From positions 40,307-104,306 of the forward strand of contig MU623467.1 in NCBI GenBank assembly GCA_025201765.1: DNA of 64,000 nucleotides, given 5' to 3'. The notes beneath the pieces were generated by a model, which was given only the letters and a program-made list of their open reading frames with translations, was not told the DNA's origin and searched no databases. Position 1 is the stretch's first letter, and each line of letters opens with the position of its first letter. Shown one piece after another: positions 45,902 to 57,372 of the stretch. The DNA is from Daldinia sp. FL1419 (lineage: Eukaryota > Ascomycota > Sordariomycetes > Xylariales > Hypoxylaceae). Both the position numbers and the translations under genes were made by a program.

Positions 45902-47143
45902 ATGGCCAAGGCCGCCGTCAAATCCGAAGCGGATCATGTAGTGGAACCACCCCTCCGACGTAGTAAGAGGAATATTGGTGAGAAGGAAGAGGATATACCA
46001 ATCAAAAAAGAAGAATTGCTTCCGAGCGCAGCCACCGTAACGTCGGGTCGGAAAAGGAAACGAGCCGCGGTAGAAGATGAGGATGCGAAAGAGACGAACG
46101 CAGCAAAGCCCCTAATCAAGCTCTCATATAATTATACAGCTGCTTCGACGCGGGTCAAGGCCGAATCACCTAATCCCAGGAAAAGGATCGCGAGCGGACA
46201 GGAGAAAGAGAACATTCAAGAGGAAGATGAGAGTAGAGATAAAGGAGCGGACCTCCGGGCCAAAAAACTAAAATCCTACGCGCAGTTCGCCAATAAGTCT
46301 CCATACCCGGGCTTCTCGCGACCGACACCTGAGGAATGTCAGCGTGCCTACGATGTTCTTGCCAAGGTCCACGGAGAGCGGAAGCGGCCCGAGAGGGTAT
46401 TGAACGCACCAACCGACCGAGCCGGATGTGGGGACTCGCCGTCGGTGTTGGATGCGTTGGTGCGTACTATCCTATCGCAGAATACGAGCAACAAAAACAG
46501 CACGCGCGCCAAGCTCGACATGGATGAGGTGTACGGAAGTGAGAATTCGGAAGAGCGTTGGGCCGCGATCGCAGCCGGCGGCCCTGCAAAACTCGAGAAG
46601 GCTATCGCCAGAGGTGGCTTAGGCGGTGTTAAGAGCCGTGTGATCGTAGACATCTTGAATCAAGTCAAGCAGCGTTACGACAAGTACTCCTTAGATCATC
46701 TACTCGGACTCGAGGCTGGGGGAGACGATGAAGAGGCCATGCGCGAGCTCATCTCGTTTCGTGGGGTAGGGCCAAAGACTGCGAGTTGCGTCTTGTTATT
46801 TTGCGTAGGGCGCGCCAGCTTCGCCGTTGACACACACGTTCATCGGCTAACGGGTATGATGGGCTGGCGGCCGGCATCGGCATCCCGCGACGAGGCATTT
46901 GCTCATCTCGATGCGAGGGTGCCTGATGAGCTCAAGTACGGCTTGCACGTCCTATTTATCGAACACGGGCGCACGTGTCCTGAGTGCAAGGCTGGTGGGA
47001 AGAGTCTGGGCCGGTGCGAACTTAGGAAAACTTTTAGGCGTAAAAGTAGCGACGGGGAGGTTGGGGAGGAAATGGTACGGGCTAAAGAGGACATTGGCGA
47101 CGAAGAAGACGACGATGATAGAAAAAGAAGCGCGACTGAATAA
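45902..47143 (+). CDS. HhH-GPD family DNA glycosylase (endonuclease III-like)
   Basis: Single exon, 413 residues. Residues 1-135 are charged and disordered with basic patches (GRKRKRAAVED, NPRKRI) that suit nuclear localisation. The glycosylase domain follows: SVLDALVRTILSQNTSNKNS, GGLGGVKSRVIVDILNQVK, and the helix-hairpin-helix FRGVGPKTASCVLL with Lys292. FAVDTHVHRL carries Asp310, and the 18-residue Lys-Asp spacing equals that of endonuclease III. The Lys implies a bifunctional glycosylase/lyase that removes damaged bases in base excision repair. The usual four-cysteine iron-sulfur loop is incomplete: only Cys-x2-Cys...Cys is seen in RTCPECKAGGKSLGRCELRK. The tail is acidic (GDEEDDDDRK). 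The substrate cannot be told from sequence. Confidence 0.9.
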   Translation: MAKAAVKSEADHVVEPPLRRSKRNIGEKEEDIPIKKEELLPSAATVTSGRKRKRAAVEDEDAKETNAAKPLIKLSYNYTAASTRVKAESPNPRKRIASGQEKENIQEEDESRDKGADLRAKKLKSYAQFANKSPYPGFSRPTPEECQRAYDVLAKVHGERKRPERVLNAPTDRAGCGDSPSVLDALVRTILSQNTSNKNSTRAKLDMDEVYGSENSEERWAAIAAGGPAKLEKAIARGGLGGVKSRVIVDILNQVKQRYDKYSLDHLLGLEAGGDDEEAMRELISFRGVGPKTASCVLLFCVGRASFAVDTHVHRLTGMMGWRPASASRDEAFAHLDARVPDELKYGLHVLFIEHGRTCPECKAGGKSLGRCELRKTFRRKSSDGEVGEEMVRAKEDIGDEEDDDDRKRSATE

Positions 47144-48603
47144 GCGAAGTGGTGGAGCTCGCAACATGTATCGTCAACTAGGTCTATGGGCCTATTCGAG
47201 AGTCACTCAGTACGCGGGACAGGTTTCCGATTCCAGTTTACAGTCTTCATCGCCCTCGAAATAATTCATGAAGGTTTAGGCGGATAACTACCTCCTCATG
47301 ATCGAGACTGAAATACGAATAACCCAGAAGAATCAAGACCAGGTCCAGATTCGTTACATCTCTCCTATCTATGTCTTTAACACTACTCTAGGTAACTGGG
47401 AATGCATATGTTAACTCGAGTATGAACAGTCTAGGTTAGAAGCTGATCATATTGCGTGCCTAGCTCTAAATCTCTCCGATACCCGCAGAGAGTCGAGTGC
47501 TTTCTTAGCCGAGTGCAATAAGGACAGAACGATCTCGAAAGGCCGTGGTGTATTTACAGCTACCCTATAAGAACGTCGTTATGACCCGTTAGAGCGCAAG
47601 TTGCTAGGATGGGGAGGATGTTTCATTTATGGGGACGCGTTCTAGAACATAAAGAACTTGAAGAGTCTCGTGTTTATACTAAGAGGTTACCACCTTAATA
47701 TACCTTGGACTAGAGGAGACTTTAGGATAGGTTGATCGGTATCTTACGAGGATTCCCACTAGACGTACGCGAAGTAACGCTTGATTGCTACATAGTATCT
47801 GATAGGGATTCTCTAATGTATATGCCGGAATTTGCACGGGATTGCGTAAGCCTTTTACTTGCTGGGTAGGTAAGTAAGTATGCCGTTAGAAAGAGTTGGA
47901 TAAGCATATTATGAAGTATAATTGGAAGAGCGGACAGATGCGCATGTATATGGTGCCATAAGCTTTTGTAAAGAAGCAGTTTAAATACTAAAAAAAAGGA
48001 AAGAAATAATAGGAAAATAGAATATGTTTTTTATTTATTTATTTCTTAATATGAATACCTGCGGGAACGGGGCACATAATTAATATCATTATATATTGTA
48101 TCGAGCATATATCAACATATACCATCATAATATAAGAAATCTTGCTTAAATTCTCATAATTAAATTCCAACAATTAAATTCTATTAAATTCAACCAATTA
48201 TTTAACCTAGATTATTTGGGAGATACGGTAGGATAAACCAAGAATTTCCTGTTCATTTCGTCGGGCTCCCAACCTCCTAAGGCTGGAGCGGCACTCGTCA
48301 TGGTGATAGAGACAACGGGGGGTAGTGATGTAATTATGACTCTCATTATTTCTACGTATTTCCGCCGAAGCAATGCTTGGGAGCGAATGCAGCACAGATC
48401 ATATACGTGTTTTTCTCTTATCAAAGGTCATGAAGAATAACATGTATTGATATTACTAGGCTGGTCCGTGAAAATTAGCTGGTTCCAAATGTCTAGGTTA
48501 GTTCTTCATTAGCATATAAGTTTTCTATATACCTCCTAACGTTTCCTCTCGGAAGCGTAATGTAGCTATAGCGAGAGACAGCCAAGCCCTATCTTACCTA
48601 CGT
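47144..48603. other. Intergenic region
   Basis: 1.46 kb between two plus-strand genes. AT-rich around 47990-48210 with repeated AATTAAATTC words (48155-48200). No supported gene. Confidence 0.5.
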
Positions 48604-51600
48604 ATGGATCCTTCCAGAAATTCCCAACAGTCTGACGACTTGGCACCTTCGGGACAGCCGTCGTGGAGGCCGGATCTTCCCCATCACTTTTTACAACCCG
48701 GCCCCGTTGTTGACCCCACTGCACCGGGATTCGGCCCTGGACTATCGTTGCCGATACAGCAGCACGAGGGATTAAGCCATCTTGCTTCCGCGGCGGCCAT
48801 CTCTGACCCGTACGGCATGGTTCATAATGCAACTCCGCTAGGTCCGTCACCGCCAACTCAAGCTGGACCTTCTGCCTTTATAGCCAGCGAAAATACCGCG
48901 ACTGGAGCATCGGGAGATAGCGCACAGAGAAGGGAGCAACTAAGAGCTAGGCGGCGCGTCCCGAATTCCCAGCGGAAGAGAACCCAGGTCAGCTGCGACG
49001 CCTGTAAAACGCGAAGATGCAAGTGCGTGCGTCTAAAGGAGGCATCGGGGCTGGAAAATACCGCAGCAAAACCTGGTGACCAGCCCCCTTGTAAGTTGTG
49101 TGTCGAGACCGGGATCCCGTGCGTGACGACTATGCCACGAAAGCAACGAGTCTACGGTAGTGTTGAGAACCTGGACAAGAGATATCGTGCCCTCGAGGCC
49201 TTGGTTGCGGGCGTATTTCCTGAGTTAAACCCTAGAGCCTCCGCGGAAGAACTGGTGATTTTTGGGCAAGAGAGAGTGATAGCCATGCCTGACTTCGTTG
49301 AATCGTCCGACCAACCTCGGCTTTCATCCGCCGACCCCCCCACGAAGTCGGATGCGTCTCAAACTCCTAAGCAGGGCTTAGGCTCGTGGAAGCAAATGCA
49401 AAGCTCGAATCTAATCATAGCAGGGACGGACCACGACAAGACCATATTGCCGCCATCCTACCTCATGAGGTTTGCGCCGATGACGACCCCACAGCCTTCG
49501 CCCGGGTCTAAGGAAAACGCTCCGGATCCTAATGCTGAAAATACCGGGTTGATATTGGATGCTACCGGCCGGCCGCATTATATAGGGCCGTGCGGAAGTC
49601 TTGCTTTCTTTGGCAAAATGCGGGATCTATTTACACGAAGGTTTTCTGAGGCGGCGAGCGCGGGTGAATCCGCGCAGGCAGGCCGCGCTTCTACTAGCGA
49701 TGGCAAGCTCTTCCATAATAACCCTTTGGCGGCTTCGTTGGGTGGAACTGGCGATCGCGGGCGAGCGGCCGCATCCCCCCCACGGCGTGATACTTCCAGC
49801 TCGCCTAGTCAACTTCTAGATCATCTCGACGGCGACTCTCCTCCTCAAATATGCGAGGACATGCTTAAAGAGCATCCGAATGACCCGGAATTTTGGGGGT
49901 ACCGTAAACGAGTGTCTGAACTCGAGTTGCCCCCTAAAGAGCGAGCAGATGCCTGCGTCCATGCCTTTTTCCAACACGTCCATCCCAATTTCATCTTGTT
50001 TCATCAGCTCACCTTCCAGACCGCCTATGAAAAGATGTGGCGTTGTTGGGATGCGCACAGAGGGAAAAACACCAAGACTCGTGTTAGGGAGACTTCCGTA
50101 TCAGTTGGATGGTTATGCTGTCTGTATATGATACTTATCCTAGGATCTCGATCCCTCCCGCAGAATTCCGAGTCACTCGACTTTCAACGAATGTGGTTTG
50201 CAAGGGTTGAACGGCTCCCACCGCTTCTTGGTACCTCTAGTCTGCCTAACGTATGCGCCTACATGCTCCTTTCGTTATACTATCATAACACCAACGACCG
50301 CACCAGCGCCTGGACATTCCACGGTGCGGCATGTCGACTAGCCATAGCACTTGGGATGCACCGGGAGAGTGCTTCGGGATTGTTCGACCCGGTGGAGAGA
50401 CAGCTCCGAAAAGTAGCTTGGTGGACGTTGTACGGCTACGAGCAGTTCTTATGCTGCTCACTAGGGCGCCCCAGTGCGATCGATGACAGGGAGATGGACG
50501 TTGGTATTCCGAATGACGACTATTTAGATGCGAATCTTCTCCCCCCTCGATACATCGAACATTCGGCTCGGTTGAATATGCTACTCGCTGCCGTTCGGCG
50601 CGGGATATTTGACCCAGGATTTGTCCCGGGGAGGATGTACGCACGAGCCCTTGAGTTTTTAGAGACTGTTTCGGGTTGGGAAGATACATTACCAAGAGGA
50701 CTCAGACCCGTAGCCTACGAGGGGGGCTCGGACGGGAAAGATAACCAATGGCGAAGCTCCATACTGCTTAATATCAGGTATCACCATACGCTCTGTTTCT
50801 TGAGCCGTCCGTTCCTTTTTGAGACGATCCAATCAGTGAACGGCGAAAGCCCCCTGGGACCTGACGGGGGCAAGATAAGAGCATTATGCAAGGTCTGCTT
50901 GACCGGCGCGATGCGCTGTGGGAGCTTAATTATTAGCTTATGGCGTGCAGGTCATATAGATGGAGTTACATGGATAGACATTTACTACGCATATATGTCT
51001 AGCCTAGATATCTCGCTAGCATTGCTTTCTCCGGAGTCATTATGTCAAAACGAAGACCACTCGGAGTTCGCCAAAGCGGGACTTATACAACGTTATACGA
51101 TAGAGGAAATGAAGAACGTCGTGCATCAGCTATGTGAGGTCATGTCGACTATAGAGGTATGCGGAACAAATGCTCGGTTTGCCAAGGCAGCGTTTGAATT
51201 CGCAATTGCTCTCAGAATCATACCTAAAGAGAGTATCTTTTCCTTAGGCCTGCCAGTACCCGAGTCGGACGTGACTGAAGGTGATATGGAACCTAATGAG
51301 AATACTCCCGATGGAATAACAGGAGGGGACCAAGAGTTTGCCCAAGATCAAAGGCCAGGAGCTGATATTGCCAGACTCGAGCAGAGTATGGCTGGAATAT
51401 CAGGATATTATCCTACAGGTACCATGAACCCGGAGTTTCAAGGCAACCTGAACTACCCCTCAAACTATACCATGGGAGAGGTGCAATGGGATATGTGAGT
51501 CGACACCGAACTAACGCCATACTAACTCGTCTTCTTATTCCAACTTTTTCTAATGCGCTGATTCTAAACCCGCCAGGATACTGCAACCTTCGCAATGGAA

Positions 51601-51688
51601 CGGTACCACCTTGAACATGGACATGGACTGGGTGTGGCAGTGTCCGAACCAAAGTTTTCATGGCAACTGGTCGTACGGAGACCAGTAA
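48604..51688 (+). CDS. Zn(II)2Cys6 fungal transcription factor
   Basis: Exon 48604-51494, intron 51495-51576 (GTGAGT...CGCCAG, 82 nt), exon 51577-51688, exactly 1000 residues. Unspliced, the frame stops at TGA inside the donor; splicing adds a 37-residue Trp/Asn-rich end (...MDMDWVWQCPNQSFHGNWSY...). The binuclear cluster is Cys131-x2-Cys134-x6-Cys141 and Cys163-x2-Cys166-x6-Cys173, with an extra Cys139. The 21-residue loop between Cys141 and Cys163 is longer than usual. After it comes RKQRVYGSVENLDKRYRALE, a linker and short coiled coil. The middle homology region begins near residue 445 (FFQHVHPNFILFHQLTF) and includes WTFHGAACRLAIALGMHRES, typical of Fungal_trans. It is a nuclear sequence-specific regulator. 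I cannot assign its pathway, and no metabolic genes cluster with it. Confidence 0.92.
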
Positions 51689-51884
51689 CCCTAGCGATGA
51701 TATCCCACTACTTGATTACGATGTGTAGGACATGCCGATACTTCCTGAATTCGAGATCTTTAGGTGAAATATTTCTGCAATAGCAATAACAAGAGAACAT
51801 GACACTAGGTACCCAGTTAGCTTCATAGCAAACGATGTGGGATTACCGAATTCAAGTCTCTCATCTTTTCTTTTCTTCGAGCTG

Positions 51885-53320
51885 CTAGCTGACTTGGATC
51901 TTCCTACACCAGTCTCTCCCATGCCGAACCTGCCAACTGCAGAGCCATCCTTCTATAGCCATGCTAACGAAACCAGCAATGCAGATACCGGCGCTGTCGC
52001 TCACACTAGTTGCACCGAGACTAAACTCCCTCTCAGAGGCTGGCACATTTTGCATGATCTCAGCAAATGTGTTCACGTATACTGCGCCGCCCAATAAGCC
52101 CTCCCAAAATATGAGGATAAAAACGACGTAGACACTAGGGAGAAAAGGTAGCAATGCGTGTAGTGTCAAAATCACCAGGTTACCAATCTGGAGGAAAGAC
52201 GGGAAGTAGAGGTGTCGTATACGAAGAAAGGCAATCGACGAACGGGAGACGAAGACACCTAGCTGATACAAGAATCCATACATTGGATAGAAGTCTCGGT
52301 ACTCTTTAAATGGCGTGGATTCTAGCGGGAATATGAGGGTTGGAGAGACGCCTTGGTTGATGGTGTATTCGGCAACATAGACCAATAGTAACGGGAGCAT
52401 ATATGGGAAGAATAACGACCTAGTCCGACGAATATTGGATCTTAATACTAATAGAACACTCGTCTCATTCGTCGAAAAGTTAGTAGAGATGAGTTCCGGC
52501 CCGGGTGAAAGGAGACTGGAAGTCGCATTGACCGCTGGTAAATCATCTTCGTCGTTGTTATCTCGAGGAAGATCCCGATTCGGCACGATTTGATACCTTT
52601 TAGCCGTCTTATCTTCGCGGAGCGGCCCCCTAGGCAGTATTAAGAAGAAGCTGATGAACATGATCGCAGGTAAGAATGCCGAAGCCAATAGACTATCCGC
52701 GACAGAGAAACCAAGCCAGTCTGTAAACATTACGTATAATCCCGCGCCAACTAGACCGGCTGCACCGGTACCACTTCCCCAAGCAGCCAAGCTCATGTGT
52801 CCATAATAATGGGTTAGACCTAGAAAGCTCAGCTCTCCTGCGCCGCTCGACAGGCTTGCGAATATTACGCCGGCCATCTTGACCCCGACAGATCTATCGG
52901 GCGGTGTGAGGGCAATCATGAACATGCCGAGAGACGAACTAGCGACAAAGGCGATTATACGTAACCAATATGGAACCTTGTGAATAAAGTACGGGGCGAT
53001 TAATTTGGTAAGGAAGGAGGGAAGGACATCGGCGAGAAGAACGAGGCCTTTGGGCACGTCAGATCCGACGAGGTCCTGGGCGGCAGAGAGGATGATCACG
53101 TATAAGACATTGTTGATTAACCCTTTGAATACGTCAATGACAACAAGGCGCGAGTTGAGCGGTAGAAGGAGAAGCGCATACCAAAGGACCAGAATGCGAC
53201 CAATACCGACGTGTCGGCATTCTGAAAGACGGAAGTGAATCGAGCTCGGTAAAGAGCCCAAGACGAAGAAGGCGAGCCAGGCATAGGTAAAAGACCCGAG
53301 GACGCTGGTGAAAGGCTCAT
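51885..53320 (-). CDS. BTN1: Battenin (CLN3/Btn1), vacuolar membrane protein
   Basis: In coding order exon 53320-53182, intron 53181-53123 (GTATGC...AAAG, 59 nt), exon 53122-51885, 458 residues, the usual size. The splice joins AFWSFG to [19 protein letters not shown], the conserved first membrane segment of battenin. Other signatures are [64 protein letters not shown] and the C-terminal VRHGRDWC. About 10-11 helices are predicted with a polar loop near residues 215-275. Battenin sits in the vacuole/lysosome membrane and affects pH and basic amino-acid content; human CLN3 defects cause juvenile Batten disease. An unspliced frame through the intron is also open (from 53261) but lacks the AFWSFG-LINN junction, so I prefer the spliced form. 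The gene converges on the transcription factor gene, 196 bp apart. Confidence 0.92.
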
Positions 53321-54515
53321 CGCGGAGGTGACTATATATTGTCTAAAGCAATCTCGTAAGAAATGACTATACGATTTAAATGACTACATGCTGTAATTAA
53401 AAATGAGGTAATAGGATCTTGGTTCGACGGTATGACGATGTGAAGGTGTAAAGATGTGAAGATGTGACGAAATGACGGAGAGCACGAGGACGTAGGTTAG
53501 GAGGTACCTAGGTACCATAGCGGCAAAGGGGGGGTTTGGGAGGTACTGAGATAAAATTGGAGTTGTATTTCGAATTTTGTTATTAATCAAAAACACTAAA
53601 GTTAGCGCCTGAGGAGGTACAACAACTCCAACTACTATGTACATACTGGTCTGAGCTTGCTGAGATAAATGAACAGGTCTGATTGTACCATGTATATGCA
53701 CCTGATATACTTTTATATGCTTCGGCAATCTCTAACCTAAGTAATTACATGTAACTAACCTTAAGAATTGGTACAGCTTTTCTTTTCTCCCCCCCCCCCC
53801 CCCCAATCTTTTTTCGCTCCTAACTTGGAACCCATCAAAATCTCCAGTACCTACCTACTAACTTGTGACATACCCCGGACCACAATTCCCGGCGCCAAGC
53901 TGTTAACCTAGATAACTACAGAGACCTTTAACAATCTCAAACTCGAAACGCATCATAGCAAGCTCTTTACGATACCCTACCCAATATAGTCGCCATGCGA
54001 TCAACCGAAACCGACGCTAGGGTATGTATAACCCGTGTATATACCGACAATATTCCTTCCTTGCTTGCGGCCTCAGGGGAGGCAGCCCTCAGTAGCCCCG
54101 AACAACCCTGAGCAGCCCTGATACGTAGCGTCGTATGGAAAGTGCCAATATGGAGCTGGCGACGCTATCAGGTTATGAGGGACCTGTTACGTAGTAAACT
54201 AAACTACCCGAGGAAGAATGAATCCATACGTATGCCGTCACCCCTGCATCTGACCTCAACGAGCCTTGCTATGACGATCGTCGCCTAGTTGTTTGGTCGT
54301 GTTCATATTCCTATGTAATATAGAAATATCCACAAGCATAGAAATCGACGCCTATTCCCCCCGAGTGCCATGGACCACCTTCGTCCTTCAACAGGTTATA
54401 GATCCATGAACGTGCGAGCGAGAGTAAACGAGCGCAGCAACATCACAAGCTAATGTAGTAAATATATTTCGCAACATCCTTACGAAGCCTTCAGCACAGT
54501 CATTTTCTAGTAAAT
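53321..54515. other. Divergent intergenic region
   Basis: 1.2 kb between the starts of the battenin and App1-like genes. It has a C run at about 53788-53804 and a GTACCTAGGTACC word at 53503-53515. Probable promoters for both genes; no RNA gene is seen. Confidence 0.5.
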
Positions 54516-55868
54516 ATGACTACGCGCTTCAAACGTACCGACGTGATCGATATGCAGCGTCGCACGCGACAAGAGCGTCGCTTCGACGAGACCGAGCACG
54601 ACCTACCTAATTTCTCGCCCTTCACCTCTGCACTTACCTCGACCGATCGTATCTTTCAGCTTCTTTCGTACCTAGGGAAGAAGAACCCTTTCCCTCGCTC
54701 CATCACCGGCGAAGATACACTTTGGTTGCTCGACAATACCGCCTATCGCAATGAGAATACGGGGAAATGGGAAGCAGAATTTGTTGCGGCCGCCTTTTCT
54801 CAGCATTCGTCCTGTGCTGTCACTGACGCCGTAAGTGCTATTGCTAGCAAGATCGACCTCGACGAGAAAGACCCGAAATATCCCACCGTCGAGGAGCGCA
54901 TTCGTCCGTTTTTACAAGATATCAAGCCTGGCGCTCAGGTCAAGGCGGTCCAGGGGAAAAACACATCCCTCAAGCTTGGTCCCGGTGGCAGAAATGGCAT
55001 CAGTAGCGACATGAAGAGACTTCCAAGTAACAAAGGTGGTAGCCTCGTACAAACGCTTGCCGAGGTTCCCAAAGGCGCAAACGGTCTGCTAGAAATGAAA
55101 ACGTTTTACGCCGATCCGGAGGGCTGGGGCGTCATATCTGGTACGTATGGATTCCCAGAAAGCGTGGGAGAATTGCTAACGAATCGCAGATATCGACGAC
55201 ACAATCAAGATTACCCAGACAAGTGATCCCATCGGTATACTACGGTCAACTTTCCTTGATGCGCCCGAGGTTTGTCCTGGGATGCCGGAATTATATATGT
55301 TTATCCAATCCCTCGTCCAAAAGTCCTCGCCATGGTTTTATCTATCTGCATCGCCGTATAACTTGTACCCGTTTCTTCGAGATTTTCGTGAACAGCATTA
55401 CCCACATGGCACCATAATTCTCCGCGATGCTAGTTGGATGAGTTTGCCGGGGCTACTAAGCACTCTTACGCTTGGTACTGAAGATTACAAGGTAGACAGG
55501 ATGAAAAAGATATACTCATGGTTCCCAAAAAGAAAGATGATATGCATCGGCGATTCAACTCAGACTGATCCAGAGGCTTATGGCGAGATGTAAGTTGTGT
55601 TTCTTCCAATTTATGCCAGCTATCATCATATGCCTTGCTGGTTAGCTAATCTCTGGTGAATCCTAGTTACCGCGCACACCCTAGTTGGATCAAGGTAATA
55701 CTTATTCGCAAGGTGGAAGATGTCGCGGCTATTGGTATAGAGGCCAAGAATGAGCCGGAAAGATTCGAAAAAGCCTTCAAGGATGTACCTCGGAATATTT
55801 GGCATGTGTTCTCGGACCCAAGTGAATGCCGTAGATTTATTCAGGACGCGATGTCGAGGTCATCCTAA
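54516..55868 (+). CDS. App1-like phosphatidate phosphatase (DUF2183)
   Basis: Exons 54516-55140, 55190-55589 and 55667-55868 (introns of 49 and 77 nt, GT-AG), 408 residues. The first splice completes the catalytic DxDxT-type motif DIDDTIK at residues 209-215 (haloacid-dehalogenase-like phosphatase). Further App1 motifs are LDAPEVCPGMPELYMFIQSL, WFYLSASPYNLYPFLRDF, PHGTIILRD and KMICIGDSTQTDPEAYGEIY, ending in HPSWIKVILIRKV. The N-terminal half has a NENTGKWEAEFVAAAFSQHS segment and a short basic start, with no signal peptide or membrane helix. Yeast App1 converts phosphatidic acid to diacylglycerol at actin-patch/endocytic sites. This protein is shorter and lacks yeast App1's long proline-rich tail, so the same substrate is likely but the location is open. 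Confidence 0.9.
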
Positions 55869-56461
55869 ACCGCTCAAATAAATGATCGTAATTCTTCTCC
55901 TTTGCGAGTTAACGTAGTAACGTATCGTGTCGAAAACCACCCCAAGTCGTTGGTTTCACTTATACCTATATATATCCTCTTTCGTCTTTGCCTTTGACAA
56001 TAAGCCCTTATTGTATCTCATTTTAAGACAAGACCTACATCATATCCAAATTATCTTCGACGTCATACGATTGATACGATCCCCCCCCCCCCCCGCACAA
56101 ACCATACCTCCTATTCACACATTAGTTACATCAAGTATGCAAAAGGTATCCACTCAAGCAATACTCCATCCAATCTTCTATCTCGCGGCTATGCCGGAGT
56201 TTATGGCGTCGTAATGTATACCGATTCAGATATATATTTCCATACCTAGACGCACGTAACTCCTTTGGGTGGTTTCCCGTCTACCGTTTGTCAAACGTCC
56301 TGGTTCCTTTTATCCCTTAGGTACCCTCAGTTAGTCTTTCACTTTTGATGTTCATCTCTCGACTATCTTGTAAAGTTGGTTTTCAGGAAGCACTTTCGCG
56401 GACGAAACCTTCCACAACATATTTTCATACCTGTTATTCTACTTACCTCCACTACTCCAAC
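55869..56461. other. Intergenic spacer
   Basis: 593 bp between two plus-strand genes. It holds a C run (about 56081-56094) and a TAGGTACC word near 56320. No gene is supported. Confidence 0.5.
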
Positions 56462-57372
56462 ATGTCTGCTCCCAAACGGCAGAAGTCGTCCAAAGATGTT
56501 CCGTACGAACTTATATATTGGCCCGGCATACCCGGCCGTGGAGAGCATATCCGTTTGGTGCTCGAGGAGGGCGGGGCCATATATACGGATACCGCGCAGA
56601 TTGAAAAGGGTATTGAACAAGTAACCGCAGAGATAGACGAGAATAATATAGGAGATGACCTCAACCCACCACCCTTCGCGCCTCCTATCCTCCGACATGG
56701 CGATCTTCTCATTTCCCAGACTCCAAATATATTATTATATCTCGGGCCACGGCTCGGGCTGGTGCCGAGCGACGACGATGACGAACACCCAGAGGCGCTA
56801 TACAAAGTTAACGAGCTGGCCCTGACGGCTCTTGACGGCCTAAGTAATGAGGTTCACGATTGTCATCATCCCATTGCATCTGGACTATACTACGAGGATC
56901 AGAAGGAGGAAGCGGAACGGAAAAGTAGAGATTTTGTGAAGACTCGTCTCCCGAAATTCCTAAACTATTTTGAGCGCGTGCTCCAGGGTAAAGCGAGCGG
57001 AGAAGGCCCGTGGTTGTATGGCGGCCAGTTGACCTATGCAGACTTGGTGCTATTCCAGGTGAGTCCCATCTTCTCTTTTACTCTTGTTCTCTATGTACCC
57101 TTTATAAAATCATCATATCAAGGTAGAAATTGGGACCATGGGACGCCGCTGACATATCCCAGTGTCTTGACGGTACTAAGTTTGCTTTCAGGAAGGCCAT
57201 GGCTGCAGCCGAGAAATCGGGCAAGTATTCGCACGTGTTCAAGCTGTATGCCGCTGTAAAGGAGAGGCCCAGAATCAATGAGTATCTGGCTAGTAAAAGG
57301 AGGCAAGACTACTCGATGGGCATCTACCGATACTACGAAGAGCTAGATTTTGGACCCGAAGGTCGCGATTAA
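56462..57372 (+). CDS. Glutathione S-transferase-like protein
   Basis: Exon 56462-57058, intron 57059-57162 (GTGAGT...TCCCAG, 104 nt), exon 57163-57372, 268 residues. The N-terminal thioredoxin-like half has ELIYWPGIPGRGEHIRLVLE and the glutathione-binding APPILRHGDLLISQTPNILL followed by YLG, as in sigma/mu-type enzymes. The helical C-terminal half includes LNYFERVLQGK and WLYGGQLTYADLVLFQ, continued after the splice as CLDGTKFAFRKAMAAAEKSG, and ends near YRYYEELDFG. A candidate catalytic Tyr is in LIYWPG. It would conjugate glutathione to electrophiles in the cytosol. The start at 56462 (MSAPKRQKSSKDVPYEL) is preferred; the frame is open further upstream but that part reads as non-coding. 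A short acidic DDDDEH insert lies before the second domain. Confidence 0.9.

Noticed and set aside
52995..53261. Unspliced battenin frame beginning at 53261
   Set aside because: It is open through the intron but replaces the conserved AFWSFG-LINN junction; the spliced form restores the family sequence.
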